A DNA stretch of 64,000 nt from Aureobasidium sp. EXF-3400 (taxonomy: Eukaryota > Ascomycota > Dothideomycetes > Dothideales > Saccotheciaceae). The translations under genes and the position numbers were made by a program. Shown here piece by piece: positions 21,091 to 34,683 of this stretch. The stretch spans positions 1-64,000 of the forward strand of contig SWBL01000071.1 of assembly GCA_024195585.1 (NCBI GenBank). Reading direction: 5' to 3'. Within the stretch, counting starts at the first letter, position 1. Each line of letters starts with the position of its first letter. The notes beneath the pieces were generated by a model that had not been told where the DNA came from, searched no databases, and saw only the letters and a list, made by a program, of their open reading frames with translations.

Positions 21091-23823
21091 CTAGTTTCCG
21101 CTTCCACTGCTGCCAGGTCGTGCCTTACTCAACCTCTTCCGCTCCTTTTTGCTCTTCTCTTCTACCGCCTCATTCGGCGTGGATTGTCCCTGAGAAGCGG
21201 GTGCGGTAGCAGCTGTAGGCGCTGGCGCTGGTGTAGGTATAGTCTGCGCCTGGGGGCCTCGAGGGCTGAGACTCCTGGCTCGTGGGTCCATGAGACCAAT
21301 GCCTTGCTCCCTCATCTCTATCGCCTGACCTCCTTGGGCCTCGGCCATATCTGGCAGCAAGTCCGACGCAGATCTGACAAAGCTTCTTCGCGCCAGTGGA
21401 CTCTTGCCTGTCCTGCTGCGGTTGCTTCCATGGTCATGCGCTTGCCTTGTTTGTCCAGGGTACGATAGTACTTTCTCTGTCCCCGCTAGAACTCTTCCAT
21501 GTGCCACGCTCATGTCACTATTGTCCGAGTTCATTCGACCATGTCCATATGTCGATTCGTCATCACTCGCCGATTGTACTGACACCGAATAACCCCCCTT
21601 AAGGGTTGTTCCCGTGTCGGGTCGGTTGGTTTCGTACTCTTCTTGCTCGTAGTGCAGTCCACCAGCTGGTCTTTGATGGGCTTGTGCGTTGTGGTACAGA
21701 TTCTGATCTTCTGGTCCCATGATCGATTCGATTCGTCGGGGAAGATAGACCGAGTTGACGCCTGAAGTGGCCGTCACCATCGACTCCCAACTCATTCTGC
21801 GCATTGCCGGATGATTGGCAATGTCTGGAAGAGTATTGTTTGAATCGGCCGCTTGCTTGTACCAACCGCCAGGCATGAGCTCGGGTGCTGCGAACTTGCC
21901 CTCGACGTGTTGATCCGGAAGCACGTTTCTGTTCTTGACAGACTTTTTGCGTGTGATTGCTTCGACTGCTGGCTTGAAGGTTTCTGGCACGACGTTGAGA
22001 TCATCGCCCGTCGCTTCTGCATGTTCAATGGCAGCTTGTGGCGTGGTTGTAGAGTTTGCAGCACCAGCATCGGCACGCGGCCCACCCCAAGTTCTCTGTC
22101 CTGCAGTGAAAATGCCGTATACCATATACGCCCAGTTGAAGAAAGGGTTGATAACGAACATCAGAGGGTACATCATGATCTTGTATCGCCCAAGCTTGGC
22201 GCCGAAGTAAAGCATCAGAACCCAGTTGAGGCCGAGAGAAACAGCAATGAATCCGACAGGCAAGTTGGAGATCTTCTGAGATGTCGTAATGATAGAGATG
22301 ACCATGATGAAGAAGAGGAGAGCAGTGGTTCGAATGGTGTTTTGCGCAAATCGGACCAGGCAGAGGATAGGATAACGCTTCCAGAGGCGAATGTCTGTAA
22401 GCATACACACCTCGTTGGTGATGAATCCAAGGAACCATCGTCGACGTTGTTTGAGCAAACTCTGGTATGTTTGTACAGCCTCCGTCTTGCAGAAGGCGCC
22501 AGTATTCATCTGGATCTGATATTTCTCCTTGGCGCCAATCATGAAGAGATGCGTGAGCCATCTATCTTCTCCCAAATGACACTTACCATAGTCGAACAAG
22601 TCGTCACATTGTTCTGCCTTGTCCGCAAAATAGTACTTGGCCATTGCTCTGAAAGCAGAGAACCGCAGAACCGTCAAGGCTCCTGGCAAACACGTAACGG
22701 CGCCACAGCCCGACTCAACCGATCGTTCGAACAGCTGACCGTGAATATACTCCATATCTTGCAGAACGGTGATCAGAGTGTTCTTCTCCGTTGTAGAGGT
22801 GATGACTCCAGTCATGGCCAGCATGTTTCTCTTGCTTCCGGGCTTGAGTTCCATCTCATACATGAAGTTCTGTATGCACACTTTGTCCAGAATGCAATCA
22901 GAGTCGATGAAGAGAACAAAGAGATTATCGTTGCGTTTGAGATATTCGGCATACACCTTGTCGATCAACTTGAATGTTTTCTTTTGGCAGTGTCGCTTTC
23001 CACCATGGGGGAATCGGGAGATGGTCACGCGAGTGCTTCTGTAGGTGACATCGATGCTTTTGGGGTATGTGTCGAGCGTCAGGGGAACGCCGAGTTGTTC
23101 AATGGTCTTGAGATAAAGTTCGTCCTCTTGATCTCCGTCAAAGGAAAGAAAGATGTGAAGACAAGAGGGAGGATATTCACAATCAGCCAAGGAGTCGACA
23201 GTTCTGAGTAGGATCTCGGGGATTTCTTTGTAACAAGGCATGACAATGACAACCTTGGGAGCAGAATCCTCATCGAGGACATGTTTGATGCGCTTTGTTC
23301 TCCCAACAGAGTGGGTGACGAGTTGATAGACGCAGATGAGCCAAGGGATGATGAGGAGTCCAGAGAACGACCAGAATGCGAACCATTGCAAAAAGCTGAC
23401 CATTTCTTCAGGAAAATATCGTACAATTTGGCTGGGAAGAGGGAGAGTGACCACCATGATGGGCAGGAATATACATCTATTCAATGATTAGGGAAAACAG
23501 TCTGGTGGAATTGCAACGGCAGCATACCTGAGAGCTGTGAAAGCAAACATCATTACAATCGCTAGAATCTTGATGCTGAAGGTCTCGGCCTTCTGGTAGA
23601 CCTTGACTAAGCAATATAGAAACGCAGCCACCCAGAGAAACCATTCGAGAAGGGCAGCAAGCATGACTGAGCCAACAATTGCGGTATAAGTAATCTGTCG
23701 GCATTAGCACGCTTTCAAAGATTCTTCAAGAATGGTTCGACTTACATCCTTCGCTGGCCAGGGATCATGGATTGATGGTATGCCATTCTCATCCACCGCA
23801 CGACGAAATGCTTCGACCCACAT
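21091..23823 (-). CDS. Chitin synthase, class VI type
   Basis: Three exons: 23823-23746, 23694-23528 and 23476-21091, giving 876 aa. It starts MWVEAFRRAVDENGIPSIHD. Three N-terminal membrane segments are followed by a family 2 glycosyltransferase domain with VIVMPCYKE, LSFDGDQEDELY, a GEDRW motif near residue 383 and QRRRW near 424. More membrane helices and a disordered tail of about 250 residues (Gln/Ser/Pro-rich, ending ARPGSSGSGN) come after. There is no myosin motor domain. The short N terminus and the DDLFDYGKCHLGEDRWLTH region suit the class VI group of filamentous fungi; the class call is from memory. It uses UDP-GlcNAc to make cell-wall chitin at the plasma membrane. The large antisense open frame over it is a shadow. 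Confidence 0.92.
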
Positions 23824-25330
23824 CTCGTATATGAATAGGTACCGATTGGACAATCAAGTGCAGCCAGGTATGGCGAACGAGGGTAAGAGATATCCTGTAA
23901 GTGATACGTAGGTATATAGACGCGAACACAAAAGGTGATGCTCGAGGCAAGCGAAGGGCGAACAAGTAGATAGAAAGGACCAATTTGAATCAGGTGACTT
24001 TTCAGAAGACAATCCTCTTTCTTTTTCACCCTGGATTGAAAGACGTGATCGTGTATTAAGATCAAGTTTTCGTTGGTAGAATGGGAGGGGTAGATGTGCG
24101 GCTTCGGGATTGGTCAAGGTGGTACTGCAGCCAAGCGGCAGCCAGTATGCAGGCCGAGAAGTGAGCGGTCGGAGAATTGGTCAAGTTTATTGGAAGAAGA
24201 CAGAAAGAGGTTCGGTCGTGCAGACTTGGATGCTAAACATGCATTCAGAGAAATTGTTGCAGAGATCGTCTGATCATGTGAATGTTAGGACGGCCTGGTT
24301 TAGGCGCTGGCGCAAGTGGAACAATGTAGGAATTAGGTAAAGACTGATTTTGCGATCAACAGACAGAAGAAACGCCCGGCCGAGGACAATTCAAGGCAAA
24401 GAGAAAGACAGACATCCAGTCAATGGGCATGGTCGACTCACGATGGCAGGAGCCATGAATATGAATATTCGACCACCAGCAGGAACCCTGACCGGCTAGC
24501 GCCAAGGGTTTCACCATTTCCCAAACGATTCGCTGAAACTCGTGCAGTGCATGAAAATCAAGGTCGATTTATTTTTGGCCTGATCGCCTCCTGAGGTCCA
24601 GTCTTCGCTTGCCGCTTGTTGTTACAGATGTGACCAATATGGGGCTGTGGCGTGTGTATCAAACCGCTGAACTTCGATAGGTTGAGGGTTCTGCCGCTTC
24701 CTTCGTCAATACGGACACAAAAGCGAATGGCCTGCAGGTTCCAAAGGGAACTACATGACAAATGGGTGCATTTGCATACGCAAGTTGTAGAATGATTAAT
24801 ACATATGGTCTTTTCCTCCTGCTTCTTCTCGTAAAGAGAATTAAACCGCTGCAAACAAGAGAATCCCAAGCCGGTCCATCACTTTTTGATGCCTGCTTCG
24901 ATCGTGTTCTGGACATGTTGTCAGGAAGAGCAACAACTTCTTTGTGGAAGACCCCCATCAAAACTTCTGAACGGTACTATTGGACAAGGAAATCAGTCCG
25001 CATGTCGCCATCAACCCCTGAAGGAACAATAAAGCAAAAAGAAAAGAAAACGAGATCGATCTTTTGACCACAGATGGCCATCGCAACCACGCGGGAGTCG
25101 CTTCCAGCGCTCCATAAGTAGCCAAAGGTCTTACACCACAACGCCTATGCTGGAAATCAAATTCATAATACGCGCGGCATTTACGCGATTGTATTAGTGA
25201 CGGCGTATGTGTCGGAGGATAGGAAGATTGTGGACGATGTATGTCGATGCGAGAAACGTAGAAGGGTCGTCATAGTGGGTTGCGTGTCGGCCGGCAGGCT
25301 CCTGGTTACCAGCAAGTAGCTAAGCCGTGT
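23824..25330. other. Intergenic between chitin synthase and G-alpha genes
   Basis: About 1.5 kb that should hold the chitin synthase promoter and leader, and the 3' flank of the G-alpha gene. No gene or RNA recognised. Confidence 0.5.
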
Positions 25331-26668
25331 CTATAGGATTCCTGAATCCTTCAATGCGTTCTGTAGAATCGTCTCTTTCACAGCTGCGAAGACCAGACGA
25401 ATATTTGACGTATCGGTCGCTTGTGTGAGGCTGTGATGAATCAGTATGGCTGGGCATCAAGAGACAAAACATATCGACTCACTGAGGGTAAAGATTGAGA
25501 TGCGCCCTGTTGACCTGGTTGAATCTCCAGAGCAGATACTTTGCGGCGCGATTCACGTCGTTTCCACCCGAGTAATCCGGGAAGTAATTGGAGAGCGGTG
25601 ATTTGCCTAGCTTTTGCCTGAACAAATCGACCTTGTTGAGGAAAAGGATGATAGATGTTCTCATAAACCATCTCGAGTTGACAACCGAGTCGAAAAGGAC
25701 CAGACTCTCCATCATGCGGTTCTGTCGTTTGTTGGTAAGCGAATGTGGAGGTAAGCAACTGGATAACCACATACCTGATCGCTCGCCTCTAGGAGCACCT
25801 GGTCATACTCGCTGAGCGCAACGCAGAAAATGATAGAGGTGACATTTTCGAAACAATGAATCCATTTCTTGCGCTCACTTCGTTGACCACCGACATCGAA
25901 CATGCTGCAAGCTGGTCAGCACAAGGCTAAGGATACGGTCATGACCGCGGCACTTACTGAATGCTGAGTTGGCCCATCTGGAATCGCGTTTCGTAGATAC
26001 CCGTAGTCTTTGTTCTTGCTCTCAATACGTCTGCTTCCGTCGGGCAGTAATCGTCCTGGGTTATTCTGTGAACTTCATCGAAGAAGCTATCAACAGTCAG
26101 CGCTGAACGGCAGCACAATCGAATTGGGTGTGCTCACTAGGATGCTGAGTCCATCATGTAAAACTCGCTCGAGTGATCGAGGACTCTAGGTATACACGGA
26201 TCTTTCCAAATTGCAGTTATGGCAGTAGCGCATCTGGCGTCCAGATGAGCATTCGGGTCGGGGTCGACTGTGAACTGCATGATAAACTCGCAGTGTTGAA
26301 TGTTTTCTGGGTTTTCTGGGGATATGTCGAATTGTTGCATTGCGCCGATGAGAGCTTTGGCGCAATCAATGACATTCTTGTAGATGGTATGCCTATACAG
26401 GCGCAATTTGTCGACACTGTAGCCGTTTTGGTGGATGATCTTCATCTGTTTGACAATAGTCGACTTTCCGCTCTCACCAGAACCTTTGCGCAGGACAGGT
26501 TAGCAGGTTGTATGGGTAGGACAGCTTCAAGGCTAACGTACCCAATAGCAGGATCTTGCACTCGCGCCGTAGCTTCTTGGAATCTTCCTCGAGGCCGCGA
26601 TCGATCGCCTGACTCTTTTTCTTCTGACCTTCATCGTCTCCTCCCCTAGAACTCATGCAGTTACCCAT
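25331..26668 (-). CDS. Heterotrimeric G-protein alpha subunit, group III
   Basis: Six exons: 26668-26542, 26483-26138, 26086-25958, 25904-25775, 25721-25483 and 25430-25331, giving 356 aa. MGNCMSS supplies Gly2 for myristoylation and Cys4 for palmitoylation. Nucleotide-binding motifs are GSGESGKST (near 44-52), [16 protein letters not shown] with the catalytic Gln near 208, and FLNKVD. The C terminus is NALKDSGIL rather than the Cys-containing pertussis-type end, which places it with the group III fungal G-alphas tied to cAMP signalling. All five junctions restore invariant residues. The gene is divergent from HOG1 across 2.8 kb. Confidence 0.95.
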
Positions 26669-29484
26669 GGTGACAGTTCCGAGTGCTTGGACCGGCCTCG
26701 GCCGGATGTCGCAAGCTCGATCAAGATGTCCAGGCGAGGTTCGCAGGTGCTAATACAGCTCGGCGTCGGGTTGATGGGAGCGTGTTTGGTTGCAAACAAT
26801 AAAGCGGAACAATGGCGAGGTGGATGGACGAGGGTGGCTGGGTGGGTGGAGAGGGCTTTGTATGGCCTGTTGGTTGCCGGATTCCGAAAGCGACCAAGCG
26901 ACGGCAGACAAAACAAGGGCGGTAGTGTGGTCGCAGCTGCAGGACCGAGAGTGTAGAAGCTGCAGAGATGGACGAGCAAGCTCGAAGTGCGAGGCGGCGA
27001 CGGGTGAGTGGATAGTTTAGGTAGGAAGATGAGTGGTCTGCGACTTGTTGATAGAGTTGGTGATGTGTCTGGGAGCGTCGACTCTCTGGGACGCTGCCGC
27101 TGTCGAGTTCGTCCGTGCCTTGTCTCTGCTACAGGGCCCCCGCAATTAGATCGCTTTGAGCCTTCCTTTAATTGCTCCAGGCGCTTGCGATGCTGTGATG
27201 CTGCAATGCAAAAGGTGAGCTGAAACACTCGCAGAGCAACTTTGGAAAAGGAGAGAGCGAGGCAAATCAAAGGAAAACTAGAGAGTAGCAACCAAGCTAC
27301 TGGTCATGTCTGCTGTATCCACCCTGTATCACGACCGCCATCGTGCTGTTAGCAACACCGTACCTGCCGTTTCCTATTGGAATTGCGCCACACAATCGCT
27401 CGCCGTTACGCCTTGCCATAGACGCACTATCTACTACTCTAGTATCTGCTCTGCGGAACGAAGGCCCCATTCACTCTTGCTCTGTGCACAATTTGTCTGA
27501 ACTCTGTGCATAACCACGTCGCTCCGAAACGCCAATCGCTCACGGTTGCCGTCACACTGGTGCACCAGCGTTGTCGCTGTCATGAAGCTAGCAAAACGTC
27601 CTATATCTGGTCCTTTGCAATTTTCCCAATTCGGTCCTCGACCGCTGTCTCGGCCTTGCAAATGCCAATTCCCGTTGGCGATTGGAATCCTCCCTCGTGG
27701 AAGCGTTGTCATCGAGATTTTGGTTGCTGTTCATTCTGCTAAGAGAAATCAATTAATTGGGTGCCGGTTCTTGCTTGTCGCCGACCATGGACTGCTCTAG
27801 CCAGTGCAGGCAGACTTGCCCTTTGTTCGTAACCAGCTCCGAAGCGAGAGTTCGTCTGTCGTCGGTCTGTTATAGCATCTTTTGCCGGCGCTCGCGCTCG
27901 CACGTAGACCGACCTGGTGGAGCGCTACCGGCTTGACTGCTTTTCCCAGGTCGCAATCAAGCTATCGTTCTATCGACAGAGTGACTTCTCGGCCGAGAGG
28001 TCATCGCATAATCCTCGGTGTTCGACCTGTGTGTGGATAGAAACTCCAATCGTGCATTTCCATCAACCCACCTCGTATCAAATAGTTATCTGGGTCGGAC
28101 GTTGCTTGCTGTTCAATATATTCCTCCAACACGCCTTTCTGGCACCACCATGCTTGGAAGCCAGCCTCAATTCCGTTTGCCCGTCAAGTTGTGAGAGCTC
28201 ATGATCCTACTTGACCCCTGAGATCCAACCCAGCCAGACACGCCCGTCAGTCGTGGTTCACAATGGCTTTCGACGTCAGTGGCATACTTGTGAGCATGAA
28301 GACGCGATGAAATCTCCAGGCGAGCAACACAGAAGTATATCGATCTTACTATGGTTGAGTTTCGCGAAATTGTAATCACAGAACAGATTGTTGTTGCAAC
28401 AGGGGCGCCGTAAGATTTTGATCGTGAAAATTGCTACGTCTCACCTACGTGATTGTGCTCGACGGCAGGATGCAACTGAGAACGCGACATCTCCATGGTC
28501 GTGCACTGATGCTTTGAGGAGAGAAGACATTGTTAATCGCAGCGTGGCCTGTACGCTTGAGAGACAGGGTGACCATGAGTCTTGAGTCTTGTTGGAGAGA
28601 CACCCCACCCCGCAGGAGCCGCATCCTAATTTGTTGTGAAATTATCGGATCGGGAAGAGCTCACGTATTCGATTTTGAGCCTCTTCTGTCTTGGCACGTG
28701 GTTGTGGCAGATCTCGTGGTCCCGCGTCTGGGGAGCAACCAATGGCGGAGGGAGCACGCACAAAAGGAGAGAGAAGGACATGAACTCCGTGGTCAAGTGT
28801 GATGATCCACGCTGTACGTATCCTGTTCCTCAATCGGAAGCCGCATCTTGTGTCTGAGAAGATGCTGGTGACAGGCAGATGGGCCATCGACCAGCGGTAG
28901 CCGTCGGCATGAAGGTCGAAGCTTAAACAGAGCAGCCACTTACGCGCAGCTTGGAGTTGGCCAGCTGCGATCGATCGATCTCTGTGCGTGCGTGTGAACA
29001 AACATGGAAGTTGCGGATAGTCAGTGCTGTTGTTGGTTCTCCTGAGGGCTTTCTTCTTTTCCTTCCTCCATCCTCGTCGTCCTCTTGTTCACTCAGGTAC
29101 AATATTCCATCACTCGGCGGACAGCGACGATCCCAAGCGAATCCAAACACTCCCGCACTCGCTTCCCTCGACAAGCGTTTTAGCACTTTCCCAGTCGCCA
29201 CGCCCTAGCGCAGCATTTCTGCAGCCTCTGTATTACTGTCGGGTTGCTATCTGTCTTTTGCAAACCAGCCAAACTACACGATAGAAGTCGTGTCGCTGGC
29301 TTTGACTACTAGTCGCACTTTGACAAGAGAATCCTTGATTCCCAGCCACATAGAAACGCCCACGTCATTATTGGTTGGTCCGGCTGCCCCACGCTCCACG
29401 GTCCATAACATCAATCCGCTTTCTCGACCTCCATCTCTTCAACCAAACCCCTCCTGAACCACTACCCCCGTCAATACCGTCGCC
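26669..29484. other. Long divergent intergenic region, G-alpha / HOG1
   Basis: About 2.8 kb between two divergent signalling genes, with many short frames and none convincing. It should contain both promoters and long 5' leaders. The last kilobase before HOG1 is CT-rich and contains short upstream frames. Confidence 0.5.
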
Positions 29485-31049
<1,565 letters not shown>

Positions 31050-31649
31050 GCGGGAGGCAGACGTGCATGATCGGATATACTGCGATGATACAGAAAGAGC
31101 AGGCGCATACAGCGAAACCCCAAGGATATGCAAGCTTGGGATCGCAATGATGGAACTGGTTTATTGTTTTGATTTTAAGAGCACTGGCACAACCTTTGAC
31201 CTCATGGATATACAAGACGAAGGTGCATTGCACATGCGGTCTGGCTCAGACACGTCCCGACAAGTCTCTATCCACAAGGAGAACAGAGACTTATGAGCCA
31301 GGCCGGTGCAAATGAGGCGCCGCGTCAGCGTGGGAGAGACGAGCGAGCATAGCTGCGGAGCTTTGGGGGAACCACAATAGAAACAAACAGGCAGAACAAG
31401 AAAAAAGAAGCACCAAGCACTTAATAAGAAGACAGGTTATGTTGCATTGCAAGTGCCGAATGGTAGACGGACTCTTTGAACAGGCTCGTAGTCCGCCAAG
31501 CCAAATTATTAGTTGGAGCGGCGTGAAGATGTCATACAGAAATGTGACCAGTGAGGGTTGACCTAGACCGACACATGACACTTAGGCATTGATTGGCATA
31601 GCAGTGACTCGAGGGCCGCAGGATGACCCTTTGGCGATAGCATAGCACC
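31050..31649. other. Intergenic, HOG1 3' / AVL9 5'
   Basis: 600 bp between tandem plus-strand genes. No gene seen. Confidence 0.5.
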
Positions 31650-33984
31650 ATGGCCGACACATATCGCCCCGTAGTAGCAGTGGTCGACTTCCACCACCAG
31701 CGGTAGAGCTTCCCAGCCGCTCGCGACCTGAGTAAACAACAGCTCACAGTCAGTCTAGTGGTCCTGAAGTCGAGCGATGGGTAGGGGTAGATCAAGGATA
31801 CGATCCCGCCATCGACAATGACTGGCAGCTGCTGCCCTTCCTCGCCTTGTCTGACGGTGCCCATGCGTAATTCGACCCCCCTTTTACATGCGACCGTCTT
31901 GACGCAAGAATCGGCTAACCAGTGACACCGCAGTGCTACAGAGGACTTCTCGTACTTTACTCTCGTACTCAAGAGCACGCCCGAGCGTTCGCTTTTCGGC
32001 ATAAGCTGCACCCGGCAGCTCGACTCGAGGGAGCTGCTCAACAGGCCCGCAGACGTTACTCGCAGCACCGTCCAGAAGGCTGTCGTCGTCATTACCGAGA
32101 ACCCGCAAACATTCACCGCCATACGAGAGAAGCTCAGTGTTGTGACAAAGGCTTGGTTTGCTCAAAAGTACGCCCCACCTTAGAAAGAGTCTTGGACAAT
32201 TGCAATATAAACCGCAGGGGCTGATTCTCGTTTAGAGACTTTGAAGATATCGAGATCCTAGAGGTTCGCTGGACTTCTGTCCTTGTTGAGATACAGCATG
32301 GTTGACTTTCTGTTAGCGGTTCCAAGAGAGTCTGAACAAAGGCTTCGGCAGTCAGGAAGATGATAAAGATCTCTACTTTGGTAAACCTGCGTTTCGGCCA
32401 TCTCTGTCGTACTGCCTGCTGACACACTTCTGACAGGCTTGTCCATGCGTGAGCTGATCCACCAATTCAAATGGCAGACTCTGGTCCTTTTCAAATGCCT
32501 ACTGTTGCAGCCAAAGGTATGCTCTACCAACATCAAGAGAGAAGACGGTGCTGATATTGTCCTAGATGCTCTTCTTCGGTTCAAACTGTGAAAAGATGTG
32601 CCTGGTCCAGTTCTCCCTCATATCACTCATACCTACTCTTATGCGCCACCTTCGCGATTGCGCAGACCCCCGCATGGATTATTATGCCACACACGTAGAG
32701 AAGCCTACATCGCTGAGAACAAGCGAACGAGCTTCGCTCCTGGCTTACATGGGAGTGCCTCTGCAAATCTTCGGAAAGGGCAGTTTGTTTGGTCCATATA
32801 CGCCATTACAACAACTCGACACACTGGCTGACCAGGACACGAAATCGTATGTTGTCGGCTCTACTAACCAACTGCTTCTTCAGCAAAAGGATCGCTATGC
32901 AGATATCTTGGTAAACCTTGATGATAACACCATCAATATATACTCGCCATCTCTGCGCAACGCTTTGGCCTTGTCGACGGCAGACAGGCGATGGATTGAT
33001 TTCCTCACCCAATCCGTACATGACACTTGGGACGAGAAGAACCCAGGTCGGCCCAAAGATATGGGTTATGCAGGTAGCGAAGAATTTATCCGTCTGCAGT
33101 TCGAAGAGTACCTGCTCTCCCTACTTTCGGCCTCGAAATACAGCCGCTTCGTCTCTAGCCACAAAGGCGACCCAAAGGCTTTGCTTTCAGAAGTCGAAGG
33201 CGATCCTTCTGTCGAGTTCGGCAGCGAGTTCATGAATCAATGGGCTCTGACTGAAAACTTTGCTCTCTTCGAACGTACGACGGACTCGCATCTCTTCGAT
33301 GTCGTAGAGCCGCGACACCCTTGTGCTGGTGGCTTGACCATTGAAGACGTACAACGTAGACTTGCTGCTCAAGTCTCGGAACTGCATCTGGACGAGCGTT
33401 GGAGAGGCAGTAAAGAAGCTATGGGCAAACATATATCGACAGGACGCGAGCGTGTCGCCGGCGCCATCAATACACTTTGGGCTGACATCGAAGTCATGCG
33501 AGAAGCTCAGCGTAAACGTGCTGAAGAAAGTAAAGCTGCTGCTGCCAACAATCCAAGGACTTCTGAGGAGAAGACCACCCCGAGAGGTAAGTTCTACTTT
33601 GCGTGTTACTCGAGAATGGTCCATGATCACTAACCTTTTCGCGCTCAAGTGGCTCAAGCACAAGCATCAGTCCAGGCAGCTTCCTCCCGCGCCGGTGCCT
33701 ATCTATCGTCATGGGGCGCTTGGGCATCCGAGAAACGCAAGAATTGGCAAAAGCCCGAGGCCAACAATGCCCCTGCTGCGCCTACACCCTCAACCTTGGC
33801 TTCTACTGAGATGTGGGCTGCAGAAGACTCCAGACCTGCTGTTACGAGTGTGTCGGAGTTGAGCAAGGAACGCAAGAGTGTTGGTCAGGAGGAGGATGCA
33901 GAGAATGATGCACAGAGGACACATCAAGAAGACGTTGCGAATCAAGTAGCGGCAGAAGACCCTTGGGCGCAGGAGAAGATTTGA
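31650..33984 (+). CDS. AVL9: Late secretory pathway protein Avl9
   Basis: Eight exons: 31650-31702, 31759-31866, 31934-32167, 32236-32263, 32317-32380, 32437-32516, 32566-33586 and 33650-33984, giving 640 aa. The N terminus (YRPVVAVVDFHHQRGPEVER, LLPFLALSDGAHA, TEDFSYFTLVL) and the middle (LFGPYTPLQQLDTLADQDTK, VVGSTNQLLLQQKDRYADIL, LSTADRRWIDFL) match the Avl9 family, which has a DENN-like fold. The C-terminal 150 residues are polar and Ala/Ser-rich with coiled-coil character. Known role in yeast: exit of exocytic cargo from the late Golgi. Intron 1 ends at a CTAG acceptor rather than the nearer CAG because only that restores ARG-GLY-PRO. Exon 4 is 28 nt. Confidence 0.93.
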
Positions 33985-34059
33985 GTGGTAATGAACATAG
34001 TAAGCAAGTATAAAGGATAATCTCGAACAGAGTTGTGGTTGCAAGGCAAAGCTTTCCTC

Positions 34060-34683
34060 CTAAGTGCACTTCAAGAAGTCGTTTGTTTCTCTAGGGGGAA
34101 ATAGCCTCAGCCCTGGAGCCATGAGGCTCGTTCGAAAAAATGTTAAGGAACGAACAGATCTGGTGAACAAAGAAAAGTAGATAAAAGAGCGAGAGCGATG
34201 GCATTTCCACAACTTGATCTCCCAATTCGCCCGTCCTTCAACAAACCCTCCAGCATCCAATTCATACCGCGAAGGACTGGGAAATGCAATCCTCAGCATT
34301 TCCTCCAAGCCCAACATGTCCTCCTCATCATCCTTCTGACCACTCTTCTCCCCTTCTCCCTGACCCTTGTCAACTTCCGCTTCTTCTACGTTTTGGTGCT
34401 GCACGATCTTCTCGTCTTGAGCCGAGTCTCTGCGGATGCTTGTTGCGGCGTTGGTAGCTTGGATGCAATGTCGACGCAATGCAATATCGAGACAGGATCT
34501 TCGTTGTCTGAACAGAGGAATGAAAATTGCAACAAGGATCAGGAGGAGAAAGAGTGTGCCGCCGATTGCCCCGCCGATGATTGCTGCTTTGGAATGGGGG
34601 GTTGGGTTTGTAAGCGTTGAGGATATAGGTATGGGTGTGTTTGATTGTGTTGCCATTGTTGCTGGGTTTGATGGTAAGGACAT
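34060..34683 (-). CDS. Putative single-pass membrane protein
   Basis: Open frame of 207 aa from an ATG at 34683 (MSLPSNPATMATQSNTPIPI). A Ser/Thr/Pro-rich stretch is followed by one membrane helix (AAIIGGAIGGTLFLLLILVA), basic RQRR on the far side, then an acidic Gln/Glu-rich tail. No signal peptide is seen, and an upstream exon encoding one is possible: candidate coding sequence lies at 34841-35012, but I could not find a junction that joins it cleanly. The C terminus (FLKCT) may be read past a real splice or stop site. The layout is that of small fungal membrane proteins of unknown function. It is convergent with AVL9, 75 bp apart. Confidence 0.45.
   Translation of the reverse strand: MSLPSNPATMATQSNTPIPISSTLTNPTPHSKAAIIGGAIGGTLFLLLILVAIFIPLFRQRRSCLDIALRRHCIQATNAATSIRRDSAQDEKIVQHQNVEEAEVDKGQGEGEKSGQKDDEEDMLGLEEMLRIAFPSPSRYELDAGGFVEGRANWEIKLWKCHRSRSFIYFSLFTRSVRSLTFFRTSLMAPGLRLFPPRETNDFLKCT

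Noticed and set aside
21853..23211. 452-aa antisense frame over the chitin synthase
   Set aside because: Antisense shadow of a well-supported gene. The composition is random-like and there is no domain.
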